DNA of 64,000 nt from Haloactinospora alba (GTDB lineage: Bacteria > Actinomycetota > Actinomycetes > Streptosporangiales > Streptosporangiaceae). The stretch lies in contig NZ_VFQC01000001.1 in the NCBI RefSeq assembly GCF_006717075.1, positions 496,001 to 560,000 on the forward strand, given 5' to 3'. The notes beneath the pieces were generated by a model that saw nothing but the letters and a program-made list of their open reading frames with translations, did no database searches and was not told the DNA's origin. The position numbers and the translations under genes were made by a program. This document shows positions 32,091 through 41,664 of the stretch, in pieces; positions within the stretch are counted from its first letter, which is position 1, and each line of letters begins with the position of its first letter.

Positions 32091-32906
32091 TCACCCCTCA
32101 TCGCACAACTCCAGTCCGGTGTCGATCAGATCACCGATCCCGACCCGCGGCGTGAAGTCGTCGGGCGCCTCCTCGCCGGCCTCCTCTATCTCGTCGAGTA
32201 GCTCCTGGTTCACAGCCCAGATGGGTTCGATGTCCTCCGCGCGGGAATCGGCGACGCCGTTCACGGCGTACTCGGTGTCGTCCACGGTGATCGTGACGCT
32301 CTCGACATCGGGGCCGTCGATGATCTCGCACTGAAGCTCGCCCTCGGTCTCGGTGAGCGGCCAGGTGAGATCGTGCTCCTCGAACTCTGCCTCGGTGACG
32401 TGGCCGTCGTCGGGCCAGTCACCCTTCCCGGTGTCCTCGGTGCTGGGCTCCTCGCACAGATACGTCTGGGCGTGGCCCACCAGGGGTGAGGCCACCTTCG
32501 AGATCGGCGTCTCCTCGTCCTCGCCGTCGTCGGGCTGGAGAGACTGGACGACCTCGGTGGGAGCCATGCCGTCCTCGAGGTCGGAGCAGACGGCGTAGCC
32601 GAGCTCCAGGTTGTCCTCGTCGCCGAACCCGTGGATACCCGAGCCCTGCTCCTTGGCGTCTTCGTAGAGGGCGTCGAGGAACGCCTGCTCGTCTTCGGAG
32701 ATCCCGTCGTCCTCGCTGCTGTCCTCCCCGTCAGGTGCGGCGTGTTCGGGAGGCGGGCCCTCGGGGAGGATGCCGGCGGCTTCCATCAGACCGCCGATCG
32801 CCCCAAGGGTGAGGAAGATTCCGATGCCGATGATCCATGCCTTCGCGGCAGGGGACATGGCAGACCACCGCTGCGTGATGGGGCGACCCGGCTGGGGGGA
32901 TGTCAT
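32091..32906 (-). CDS. Membrane-anchored DUF732/DUF2511 protein
   Basis: 271 residues. A short cytoplasmic tail, then one membrane helix (residues 20-40, AWIIGIGIFLTLGAIGG) with an acidic extracellular part. SEDEQAFLDALYEDAKEQG and CSDLEDG followed by a LCEE ending match DUF732, and the C-terminal LTWPLTETEGELQC through VESVTITVDDTEYAVNGVA matches DUF2511. Four cysteines could form two disulfides. Function unknown; exported proteins with these domains are common in actinomycetes. Start ATG 32906 chosen for GGGAG upstream. Very acidic. Confidence 0.75.
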   Translation of the reverse strand: MTSPQPGRPITQRWSAMSPAAKAWIIGIGIFLTLGAIGGLMEAAGILPEGPPPEHAAPDGEDSSEDDGISEDEQAFLDALYEDAKEQGSGIHGFGDEDNLELGYAVCSDLEDGMAPTEVVQSLQPDDGEDEETPISKVASPLVGHAQTYLCEEPSTEDTGKGDWPDDGHVTEAEFEEHDLTWPLTETEGELQCEIIDGPDVESVTITVDDTEYAVNGVADSRAEDIEPIWAVNQELLDEIEEAGEEAPDDFTPRVGIGDLIDTGLELCDEG

Positions 32907-33027
32907 GGGGGCTCCCGTGGCGTAGGCGTACAGACGCGGCGGAGCGGGCGCCGACACTTCGGATGGTACGCCGCGGGGGTGGGTCCGGGTCAGGTGATTG
33001 TGGCGCTGTCACGGAATCGTGAGGAGT

Positions 33028-33137
33028 AGTGCGGCTGGGACGGGGGATTTTTGGGCCGCACTATTTATCGCACACGGCATCGTGCTATGTTGACGCTCTC
33101 GCAGTTCAGAGCGTCAACCTTGCCGTCGCACACGGCA
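33028..33137. repeat. Noncoding region with two inverted and one direct repeat
   Basis: The 326-bp gap 32907-33232 holds no gene. AGTGCGGC (33028-33035) is inverted at 33055-33062. A perfect 11-bp inverted repeat GTTGACGCTCT (33089-33099) matches 33108-33118 as an apparent terminator. A 12-bp direct repeat TCGCACACGGCA occurs at 33068-33079 and 33126-33137, flanking the second inverted repeat. The composition is less GC-rich than the flanks. It could mark an integration boundary, but I cannot see a matching left end in this window. Confidence 0.6.
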
Positions 33138-33232
33138 ATCCCGCCCCATTACGCACACTAACCCGGCCGTGTCCGGCGGTCGTCCGCGGGCAGTGAGGTA
33201 CACGGCACTCTCCGGAGGGCGCGGTGTGTGGT

Positions 33233-34948
33233 TCACTCCTGGATTTCGGGAAAGTCCGACTCCCAGTACTCCCCGTCGCGGCGGGGCTCCTCGGGTGTCC
33301 CCTCGCGTTCCTCCTCGTGGGAGCGCAGCTCGACCCGGCGGATCTTGCCGGAGAGCGTCTTGGGGAGCTCGGCGAACTCCAGGCGCCGCACCCGCTGGTA
33401 CGGGGCCAGGCGCGTGCCGGCGTGGGCCAGGATGGAGCGGGCGAGCTGCGCCGTGGGCTCCGCGCCCGCGGCGACGGTGACGTAGGCCTTGGGGACCGCG
33501 AGGCGCAGCGGGTCGGGGGAGGGGACGACGGCGGCCTCGGCGACGGACTCGTGCTCCAGGAGGACACTCTCCAGCTCGAACGGCGAGATCCGGTAGTCGG
33601 AGGACTTGAACACGTCGTCGGTGCGCCCGATGTAGTAGACGTAGCCGTCGGCGTCACGGGAGGCGACGTCGCCCGTGTGGTAACGCCGGTCGCGCGTCAC
33701 CTCGACAGTGCGCTCCTCGCTGTCGCGGTAGCCCGACATCAGCCCGACGGGGGAGTCGTCCAGATCCAGGCAGATCTCGCCCTGTTCCCCCCGCTCGCCG
33801 GTGGCGGGGTCCTCCAGCAGCACCGTGTAACCGGGCAGGGGCAGTCCCATGGACCCGGGGCGCACCTCCTGGCCGGGAACGTTGCCGACCTGGATCGTCG
33901 TCTCGGTCTGGCCGTAGCCGTCCCGCACCGTGACCCCCCAGGCCTCCCGCACCCGGTCGATGATCTCGGGGTTGAGCGGCTCCCCGGCGGCGACAGCCTC
34001 GCGGACGGTGACGTCCCACCGGCCGGGGTCGGCCTGGAGCAGCATCCGCCACACGGTGGGAGGGGCGCACAGCGTGTCCGCGCCGCAGCGCTCCACCCGC
34101 TGCAGCAGGGCGGCGGCGTCGAAGCTCTCCTGGTTGACCACCAGAACCGTGGCCTGGGCGTTCCACGGCGCGAAGACGCTGCTGTAGGCGTGCTTCGCCC
34201 ATCCCGGTGAGGACACGTTGAGGTGCACGTCCCCCGGACGGATGCCGACCCAGTACATGGTGGTGAGGTGCCCCACCGGGTAGGAGAGGTGGGTGTGCTC
34301 CACCAGTTTGGGCCGGGACGTGGTACCGGAGGTGAAGTACAGCAGCAGCGGGTCGTCGGAGCGCGTCTCCCCGTCCGGTGCGAAGTCCAGACCGGCGTGC
34401 TGGGAGTCCGCGTAGGAGAGCCACCCCGCCACCTGCCCCACCGAGATGCGGGTCCAGTGCCCGGCCACGGCGGAGAAGGAGGGGGTGTCGGCGGCGTTGG
34501 CGACGACGTGGGCGATACCGCCGCGGTGTATGCGGTCGGCGATCCCGGACTCGGTCAGCTGCGTCGTGGCGGGCACGATCACCGCCCCCAGCTTCGTCGC
34601 GGCCAGCAGGGTCTCCCACAGCTCCACCTGGTTGCCCAGCATCACCAGCACCCGGTCGCCGCGGCGCACCCCCTGGGCGTGCAGCCAGTTGGCGACCTGC
34701 CCGGAGCGGTCGGCGAGCTCGCCGTAGGTGACCCGGGTGTCCGTGTCGGTGTCGGCGTCCGTGTCCACGATCCACAGCGCGAGACGCTCCGGGTGCTCGC
34801 GCGCCGCCACGTCGAAGTGGTCCAGAGCCCAGTTGAAGTGTCCCGGGCGCGGCCACGCGAACTCGCGGCGGGCCCGGGCGAGGTCGCCCCGGCGCTCCAG
34901 CAGGAGGTCCCGGGCCGAACGGAACGTCTCGGTCGCCGAACCGGACAT
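33233..34948 (-). CDS. Acyl-CoA synthetase (AMP-dependent)
   Basis: 571 residues. ANL superfamily: P-loop-like LLYFTSGTTSRPKLVEH, GYGQTET near residue 370, YHTGDVASRDADGYVYYIGR and the C-terminal catalytic lysine in LPKTLSGKIRRVEL. Closest in layout to medium-chain (ACSM-type) acyl-CoA synthetases; converts an acid with ATP and CoA to acyl-CoA. The substrate is not known. An odd DTDADTDTDTR run near residue 62-72 is absent from most relatives. Ends before a divergent intergenic region shared with pip. Confidence 0.9.
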   Translation of the reverse strand: MSGSATETFRSARDLLLERRGDLARARREFAWPRPGHFNWALDHFDVAAREHPERLALWIVDTDADTDTDTRVTYGELADRSGQVANWLHAQGVRRGDRVLVMLGNQVELWETLLAATKLGAVIVPATTQLTESGIADRIHRGGIAHVVANAADTPSFSAVAGHWTRISVGQVAGWLSYADSQHAGLDFAPDGETRSDDPLLLYFTSGTTSRPKLVEHTHLSYPVGHLTTMYWVGIRPGDVHLNVSSPGWAKHAYSSVFAPWNAQATVLVVNQESFDAAALLQRVERCGADTLCAPPTVWRMLLQADPGRWDVTVREAVAAGEPLNPEIIDRVREAWGVTVRDGYGQTETTIQVGNVPGQEVRPGSMGLPLPGYTVLLEDPATGERGEQGEICLDLDDSPVGLMSGYRDSEERTVEVTRDRRYHTGDVASRDADGYVYYIGRTDDVFKSSDYRISPFELESVLLEHESVAEAAVVPSPDPLRLAVPKAYVTVAAGAEPTAQLARSILAHAGTRLAPYQRVRRLEFAELPKTLSGKIRRVELRSHEEEREGTPEEPRRDGEYWESDFPEIQE

Positions 34949-35069
34949 CGTGCACCTCCGCGTCGATGGTGTGTCTGCCGCCGCTCGTGTCCGCCCGCGG
35001 ATGGCGAAACGCGCGGCCCACCACCCGGCGCGGGGACACCGAACGTGCTGTACCTAGGATTGTGCGTGA

Positions 35070-36182
<1,113 letters not shown>

Positions 36183-36193
36183 TCCCCCCGCAA

Positions 36194-36221
36194 CCGCGGG
36201 CTGACGCGTGCCAGCCCGCGG
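36194..36221 (+). terminator. Inverted repeat after pip
   Basis: CCGCGGGCTG (36194-36203) pairs with CAGCCCGCGG (36212-36221) around 8 bases. No T-run. Just downstream TAGGGT (36225-36230) is a good -10 box for the ferredoxin gene. Confidence 0.6.
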
Positions 36222-36269
36222 GGCTAGGGTCAACGGGCACGTTCCCGAGAGGCGAGAGGAGAGCGTCGT

Positions 36270-36461
36270 ATGCGAGTGAGCGTCGACTTCGACCAGTGCG
36301 AGAGCAACGCCGTATGCATGGGGATCGAACCGTCGGTGTTCGAGGTCGGTGACGACGACATGCTCACCGTGCTGCAGGAGGAGCCGACGGAGGACCTGCG
36401 GGCCACCGTCACCGAGGCGGCCCGGCTGTGCCCCAGGCAGGCCATCACGGTCGAGGGCTAG
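36270..36461 (+). CDS. [3Fe-4S] ferredoxin
   Basis: 63 residues with a GAGGAG ribosome-binding site. The three cysteines (DQCESNAVCMG and RLCPRQAI) fit a 3Fe-4S cluster of the kind that supplies electrons to bacterial P450s. The reductase candidate encoded convergently just downstream could reduce it. No P450 gene is in this window, so the natural acceptor is unknown. Acidic, cytoplasmic. Confidence 0.9.
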   Translation: MRVSVDFDQCESNAVCMGIEPSVFEVGDDDMLTVLQEEPTEDLRATVTEAARLCPRQAITVEG

Positions 36462-36536
36462 ATAGCCCGGGGGAGGCGGGGGAACCGCGCTGCGCTGCTG
36501 GGGCCCCGCGCGGGAGGGCAGGGGGACAGGCGCCCG

Positions 36537-37748
36537 TCACTGGTCCTGGGAACCGGCCTCGCGCAGGGCCTCGTCCCAGCTCGTCTCCCGTTCCAGCAGC
36601 GGGCGGTAACGCATCGTCCTCGGGGTGGAGCGCAACCCGAGGATCCCCACGAGCCGCCCCGCGCGTCCGAAGAACGCGACGAACTTCCGCTTCTCGACCG
36701 ACCCGTGCACCACCTCCACGGTGTCGGCGGGAGCGGCCTGCCCCAGCACCTGGATCTTCATCCCGTACTGGTCGGACCAGAAGTAGGGCACCGGCGTGTA
36801 CTCCCGCTGCGTCCCCTCGCCCGTCAGCAGGTTGCGGGCGGCGACATCCGCCTGCTCCCCGGCGTTGGTCCAGTGCTCCAACCGCATCCGGCCGCCGTAA
36901 CGCGGGTGCGGCCACTCCGCGAGGTCACCGGCGGCGTACACCCCCGGCACCGAGGTGGCGCACCGGGCGTCGCACACCACCCCGCCGTCGTGCGCGGACA
37001 GCCGCACCCCCGACCCGGCCAGCCACGCCGTGTTGGGTTCGGCACCCAGACCCGCGACCACGAGCTGTGCCGGTACGGCGGTGCCGTCGCTCAACCGGAC
37101 GCGTTCCACGCGCTCCGCGCCGTCGAACGCCTCCACTCCCACGCCCAGCCGCAGGTCCACCCCGTTGTCGCGGTGCAGCTCGGCGAGCACACCGCCCACC
37201 CGCGGATCGACCGCCCGGGTGAGGGGAGCGGGAGCGGCGTCCAGCAGGGTCACCTCCAGCCCGACGGCGCGAGCGCTGGCCGCGACCTCCGCGCCGATGA
37301 ACCCCGCACCGACCACGACCACCCGCTGCACCGAGTCGAACGCCTCCCGCACCGCCTGGGCGTCGGCCAGGTTGCGCAGCACGTGCACCCCGGCCAGCTC
37401 CGTGTCCGGCCGGCGCGCCCGGGCGCCGGTGGCCACGATCAGCCCGTCGTAGCCCAGGGTCGTGCCGTCGTCCAGCAGGACGGCCCCCTCTCGGGGGCGC
37501 AGTCCCGCCACCCGGGTGTCCAGGCGCGTCTCCAGGTCGAGCGCCGCCACCTCGCTCTCCTCGCGCAGCAGGACGCTCTTCGCCGACCCGCCCCCGGTCA
37601 GGACCTCCTTCGACAGGGGAGGCCGGGAGTAGGGCTGGTGGTGCTCGTCACCGACCAGGGTGATCCGGCCGTCGAAGCCGGCGTCGCGCAGCGACTCCGC
37701 GGCGTGCAACCCAGCCATACCGGCACCCGCGACCACGATCTCGCGCAT
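36537..37748 (-). CDS. FAD-dependent ferredoxin reductase
   Basis: 403 residues. N-terminal FAD motif GAGMAGLHAAESL, second Rossmann VVVGAGFIGAEVAA for NAD(P)H, GDLAEW near residue 284, and a C-terminal reductase domain. Matches putidaredoxin-type reductases that transfer electrons to small iron-sulfur ferredoxins. It converges on the 3Fe-4S ferredoxin gene with 75 bp between, which suggests a common pathway although not a common operon. Start ATG has no strong ribosome-binding site. Confidence 0.9.
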   Translation of the reverse strand: MREIVVAGAGMAGLHAAESLRDAGFDGRITLVGDEHHQPYSRPPLSKEVLTGGGSAKSVLLREESEVAALDLETRLDTRVAGLRPREGAVLLDDGTTLGYDGLIVATGARARRPDTELAGVHVLRNLADAQAVREAFDSVQRVVVVGAGFIGAEVAASARAVGLEVTLLDAAPAPLTRAVDPRVGGVLAELHRDNGVDLRLGVGVEAFDGAERVERVRLSDGTAVPAQLVVAGLGAEPNTAWLAGSGVRLSAHDGGVVCDARCATSVPGVYAAGDLAEWPHPRYGGRMRLEHWTNAGEQADVAARNLLTGEGTQREYTPVPYFWSDQYGMKIQVLGQAAPADTVEVVHGSVEKRKFVAFFGRAGRLVGILGLRSTPRTMRYRPLLERETSWDEALREAGSQDQ

Positions 37749-37844
37749 CCTGCGGTATCTCCGTCCCGTTCCCGCGAATCGAATGTCCTCCGCGCGCGGG
37801 AACGTCCGCGACTCCGGCGGGATTCCCCGCCCCGTTGACGGTCG

Positions 37845-38822
37845 TCAGGCGCTGCCGGGAGCGATCGGCCGGATGCTGCCCACCGTTCGGCCGCCGCCGT
37901 GGATGTCGGTGCTGAGCATGTCGCCGACCGGGGCGGTGTCCACCCCGAGTTCGGCGAGTGTGGACAGTGCCACCATCGTCCGGGCCCGGGTCGTCGCGTC
38001 GCCGTCGCTGACCTTCACCGCCACCGTCTCGCCGGTCGCGGTGGCCACCGCGATCACCCCCTCGGCGCCGATCTTGGACACGGTGCCGGGAAGCCGCCGC
38101 ATCACGGTCGTGTCGTCGCGCTCCTCACCGGCGACGTGGGCGGGAAAGTCCCGCATCGCCCGGACGACCGCGGCCTCGGCGGAGCCTTCCGCGGCGCGCA
38201 CCATCGTCTGCAGCCCGTGGGCGAGCCCCTCCAGGGACACGGCCAGCTGCGGCGCGCCGCACCCGTCCACGGTGGTGTGGGCGACCCGCTCCCCGCACAG
38301 TTCCTCGATGGTGTCGCGGACCAGCCGCTGCAGCGGGTGCTGCGGGTCGAGGTAGCTCCCGGTGTCCCAGCCCTGCTGGACGCAGGCGGACAGCATCGCC
38401 GCGTGCTTGCCGGAGCAGTTCATCAGCAGCGGTGTGGGTTCCCCACCCGTGCGCACCAGCTCCTCCCGGGCGGCCGGCCCCAGCGGCCGGTCGGCGGGAC
38501 ACTGCAGGTCCGCGGGCCCGAGCCCAGCGTCGGCGAGGATCGTGCGCACCGTCTCGGTGTGGATGCCCTCGCCGTTGTGGCTGCCCGCGGCGACAGCGAT
38601 CTGCTCCCCGGAGATCGCGGCTCCGGCGCGCAGCGCCGCCAGCGCCTGGAACGGTTTCGCGGCCGAACGCGGAAGCACGGGGGTGCCGGGGGCGCCGCGG
38701 GTGACACCGACCGCCCCCGAGGCGGTGAGGCCCGCGACCGTGCCGTAGTGCACCCCTTCGCGGAAACCGGAACGGACCACCTCAACGAGGGGGGCGTACT
38801 GGGGCGGCTCCGTCGCGGGCAT
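37845..38822 (-). CDS. Asparaginase (AnsA-like, Rhizobium type)
   Basis: 325 residues starting at ATG 38822 with GAGGAG upstream (an ATG-like GTG at 38834 is less likely). Motifs SHNGEGIH, NCSGKHAAMLSA and GCGAPQLAVSL are diagnostic of the plant/Rhizobium asparaginase family (class 3) with zinc-free Ser-Lys chemistry. Hydrolyses asparagine to aspartate and ammonia. Cytoplasmic; no signal peptide. Unlinked to other nitrogen genes here. Confidence 0.9.
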   Translation of the reverse strand: MPATEPPQYAPLVEVVRSGFREGVHYGTVAGLTASGAVGVTRGAPGTPVLPRSAAKPFQALAALRAGAAISGEQIAVAAGSHNGEGIHTETVRTILADAGLGPADLQCPADRPLGPAAREELVRTGGEPTPLLMNCSGKHAAMLSACVQQGWDTGSYLDPQHPLQRLVRDTIEELCGERVAHTTVDGCGAPQLAVSLEGLAHGLQTMVRAAEGSAEAAVVRAMRDFPAHVAGEERDDTTVMRRLPGTVSKIGAEGVIAVATATGETVAVKVSDGDATTRARTMVALSTLAELGVDTAPVGDMLSTDIHGGGRTVGSIRPIAPGSA

Positions 38823-38980
38823 GGAACTCCTCACGGGGTCGACATCGTGTGATGGTGGGATGGCTGGGCCGACAATCGAGGATAATCCTCCCAGTCGGTC
38901 CCCTTCCCGGCGGTGGGTGGGAACGAACCGGATAGTGTCGGACCTCGGCCCGCAGCGAACACAGACAGGGGACGAGCGAC

Positions 38981-39925
38981 GTGCTGGACCACCACCGTGC
39001 GCGGCGGGGGGCGATTCGGCCCGGGGAACTCACCCGGGCCCGCTCCGGTGCTCCCGCCGCGCGCAACCTGGAATACGCCGTGTTCCACCTGGTAGCCACC
39101 GAGCAGGGACCCGGCGGCGCGGAACGCGTGTGCGAGATCGCGGTCCTGCGGATGCGCGGCGACGGGACAGTGACGCGGGAGTTCACCACGTTCCTCGACC
39201 CCCGTGTGCCGCTCCGGGGACAACGGTTCCACGCCGTCACCGAGGCCGACACCCTCGGCGCTCCGCGAGCTGCCGACACGGTGGCGGAACTCACCCGGAT
39301 CCTCTCCGGCGCTGTCGTGACGAGCCACGGTCTCGACACCACGCACCGGTTCCTCGACGCCGAGTTCCTCCCCGCCGGGCTGCCGGCCGGCATGCCGGGC
39401 CTGTGCACCCTGCGCACACTGCGTGCGCAACTGGACCTGGCGAACCACTCGCTGGCACGCGCCAGTCACACGCTCACCGGACACTGGCCCACCGCCCAGC
39501 ACACGGCGCTGGGCCAGGCCCGTGCCTGCGCCCAGCTCCTGGCGGAGCTGCTGGACAACGCGCCCGGTGAGTTCCGCTACACCGGTCCCGCTCCGGTGTC
39601 ACTGGAACCCCGCGCCACCGGAAGAGGCGCTCCGGCGGTGCGGACCAAGACCCGCAACCTCCCCCAGAACCCCCGGGTTCCCGCACACCGGGAAACACCG
39701 GCGCGGCCGCTCGCGGCGTGGCCGCACCACTGGCGGAGGCGGGAACTCGACCCGGAACTGTGCTCCGGCGGGTTCACCACCGCCGAACGCGACGCGGCCG
39801 TGGCCGAGGCCGAACGCCGCGGCCGCCGCACGGAGGCGACCGCGGCGGCACTGGCGACGACCGGAGCCCTCGCCGCTGTGGGGACGGCCACGGCCGTCGG
39901 GAGGCTCCTTCGCCGGTTGCGCTGA
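38981..39925 (+). CDS. Exonuclease-fold protein lacking catalytic residues
   Basis: 314 residues, GTG start with GGGGACGA upstream. Residues about 28-185 have the DEDDh 3'-5' exonuclease pattern: a first strand FHLVATEQG, CEIAVLRMRGDGTV, FTTFLDP, HAVTEADT, GAVVTSHGLDTTHRFLDAEF and HTALGQARACAQLL. The DxE, the second Asp and the last Asp of an active enzyme are replaced (LVATEQG for DxETTG; TH for FD; GQ for GD). The C-terminal third is basic and ends with a hydrophobic helix, possibly membrane-associated. Probably a pseudoenzyme that binds nucleic acid or protein. Function not known. Confidence 0.75.
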   Translation: MLDHHRARRGAIRPGELTRARSGAPAARNLEYAVFHLVATEQGPGGAERVCEIAVLRMRGDGTVTREFTTFLDPRVPLRGQRFHAVTEADTLGAPRAADTVAELTRILSGAVVTSHGLDTTHRFLDAEFLPAGLPAGMPGLCTLRTLRAQLDLANHSLARASHTLTGHWPTAQHTALGQARACAQLLAELLDNAPGEFRYTGPAPVSLEPRATGRGAPAVRTKTRNLPQNPRVPAHRETPARPLAAWPHHWRRRELDPELCSGGFTTAERDAAVAEAERRGRRTEATAAALATTGALAAVGTATAVGRLLRRLR

Positions 39926-40401
39926 GAGGGCCCGTGCGCCGCGACCGCGGGGCCGGAACCCCGGGTGCGGCTGCCGTGGCGGCGCCCGCGCGGGCGGCTC
40001 GTCCCGCCTTCGGGACGTGACGGTGTGCTGCGACCGGCGCCGCGATATGCCAGGCTACGCACCAGCCCCGGCGTGCCACCGATGGGCCGAGCGAACTCCA
40101 CGGGCACACCACGGGCGGTATTGTGGCGTGCGGCGGCATGCCCACGGACGTGCCGGAACCCGCGAGTTCCCCGAGGCAGCGTTGAATGTCTCTCGCGGTT
40201 CCTGTCTGGTAGGGAGGCCAGCGCTCCATTACGGTGTGCTGTCACAGGGATGAGGACTTCTCCGAGCGGGGCGGGCGCGGAAACCAGCCGGATCCGCCGT
40301 GACCGACAGCCGCGGGGAGGTGGAGAGGAATGCCGAGCGCCGAGGGACTTCAACGGGGACGCTGTGCTGCTCCAAGGAACCGGTCGACGTAGAGGCGATG
40401 C
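39926..40401. other. 476-bp intergenic region, no gene seen
   Basis: Between the exonuclease-like gene and the phosphatase gene. GC-rich; short open frames have no ribosome-binding sites and atypical composition. A promoter for the downstream signalling operon is expected here but I cannot place it by consensus. Confidence 0.6.
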
Positions 40402-41664
40402 GTGGATATTAGGAGAACAGGGCACGACTCCGTGCCCCTGACAGATCCCGACTCCGGGGGTCCGGCCCAGCCCGACCCCGGAAGTGAGGGTATGCCGCAG
40501 GAGACGTCCGCCCCTGTCGGATCGGTTGACCTGCTCCTCGTCGAGGACGACGCCCAGGACGCGTTCCTGGTGGAGGAGCTGCTCGCCGAAACGGCACTCA
40601 AAGCCCACATCACCTGGGTCAGTACCCTCGCCGAGGCACGCGAGCACCTTTCCGGGTTCGACGGGTGCGTACTGCTGGACATGAACCTTCCCGACGCCAG
40701 CGGCATGAGCCTGCTCCGCGAGGTGCTCGGGGCGGCGGAGTCGGCGGCGGTCGTGGTGCTGACCGGTTTCGACGACGAGCACGAGGGCGTCGCCGCCGTG
40801 GCCGCCGGTGCCCAGGACTACCTCGTCAAAGGGCAGGTGGACGGCTCGCTGCTGGCACGCAGCCTCCGGTACTCCGTGGAGCGCCAGCGGGCGGACGAGA
40901 ACGTGCGCCAGCTCCGCGAGGCGGAGATGTACGCCCGGGAGAACATGCGGCTGGAACGCGGCCTGCTCCCGCAGGTGCTGCTTGACAACTCCCCGTTGAG
41001 CCACCGTTCGTTCTACCGTCCGGGCCGCAAGCGCGCGGTCGTCGGCGGGGACTTCTTCGACGCCGTGCAGAAGGACGGCACGACGCACGTCATCGTCGGC
41101 GACGTGAGCGGGCACGGGCCCGATGAGGCCGCCCTGGGAGTGAGTCTGCGCATCGCCTGGCGCGCCCTGGTGATGGGAGGGGTGGCCGAGGAGGACGTCC
41201 TGCCCAAGCTCGAGGAGGTCCTCATGAGCGAGCGCGCCCAGGACGAGATGTACGCGACCCTGTGCCAGGCCAGCCTGGACACGGGAAGCGACCAGGTGCG
41301 CATCCGGCTGTTCGGCCACCCGCCCCCACTGCTCATCCAGGACGGCGAGGTCGCCGAGGTTCCGGCCTCCCCGCGCCCGCCCATGGGAGTGTTCCCGGGT
41401 GCCGACATCGACGTGGAGGAGTTCGCCCTCCCGCGCGGTGCGACCCTGCTGCTGTACACCGACGGGCTGGTGGACGCCCACGACGGGAACGAGGGCCGGC
41501 TGGAGGTTCAGGGGCTGCGCCGCATCCTCGACGGTGTGCTGCGGGGCGGCGTCGCGACCGTCGACGTTCCCGAGAGTCTCGTCGACGAGGCGGAACGGCA
41601 CAACGGAGGTCCGCTGCAGGACGATGTCGCCATGCTGCTCCTCACCCACGGGGAGCACGCGTGA
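40402..41664 (+). CDS. Response regulator-PP2C phosphatase (SpoIIE type)
   Basis: 420 residues. Residues 43-165 are a receiver with acceptor Asp93 (LLDMNLPD) and Lys143 (YLVKGQ). Residues 205-418 are a SpoIIE/PP2C phosphatase: GGDFFDAV, VGDVSGHGPDEAAL, LLLYTDGL and DDVAMLLL give the metal ligands. It would dephosphorylate an anti-sigma antagonist or similar protein after phosphorylation by the kinase next door. First gene of a coupled operon; ends in GTGA with the kinase. Start GTG 40402 is used, but ATG 40492 is possible. Confidence 0.88.
   Translation: MDIRRTGHDSVPLTDPDSGGPAQPDPGSEGMPQETSAPVGSVDLLLVEDDAQDAFLVEELLAETALKAHITWVSTLAEAREHLSGFDGCVLLDMNLPDASGMSLLREVLGAAESAAVVVLTGFDDEHEGVAAVAAGAQDYLVKGQVDGSLLARSLRYSVERQRADENVRQLREAEMYARENMRLERGLLPQVLLDNSPLSHRSFYRPGRKRAVVGGDFFDAVQKDGTTHVIVGDVSGHGPDEAALGVSLRIAWRALVMGGVAEEDVLPKLEEVLMSERAQDEMYATLCQASLDTGSDQVRIRLFGHPPPLLIQDGEVAEVPASPRPPMGVFPGADIDVEEFALPRGATLLLYTDGLVDAHDGNEGRLEVQGLRRILDGVLRGGVATVDVPESLVDEAERHNGGPLQDDVAMLLLTHGEHA

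Noticed and set aside
41262-41660. Upstream extension of the kinase frame
   Set aside because: The frame is open but lies over the phosphatase gene; the GTGA overlap at 41661 is the natural start.
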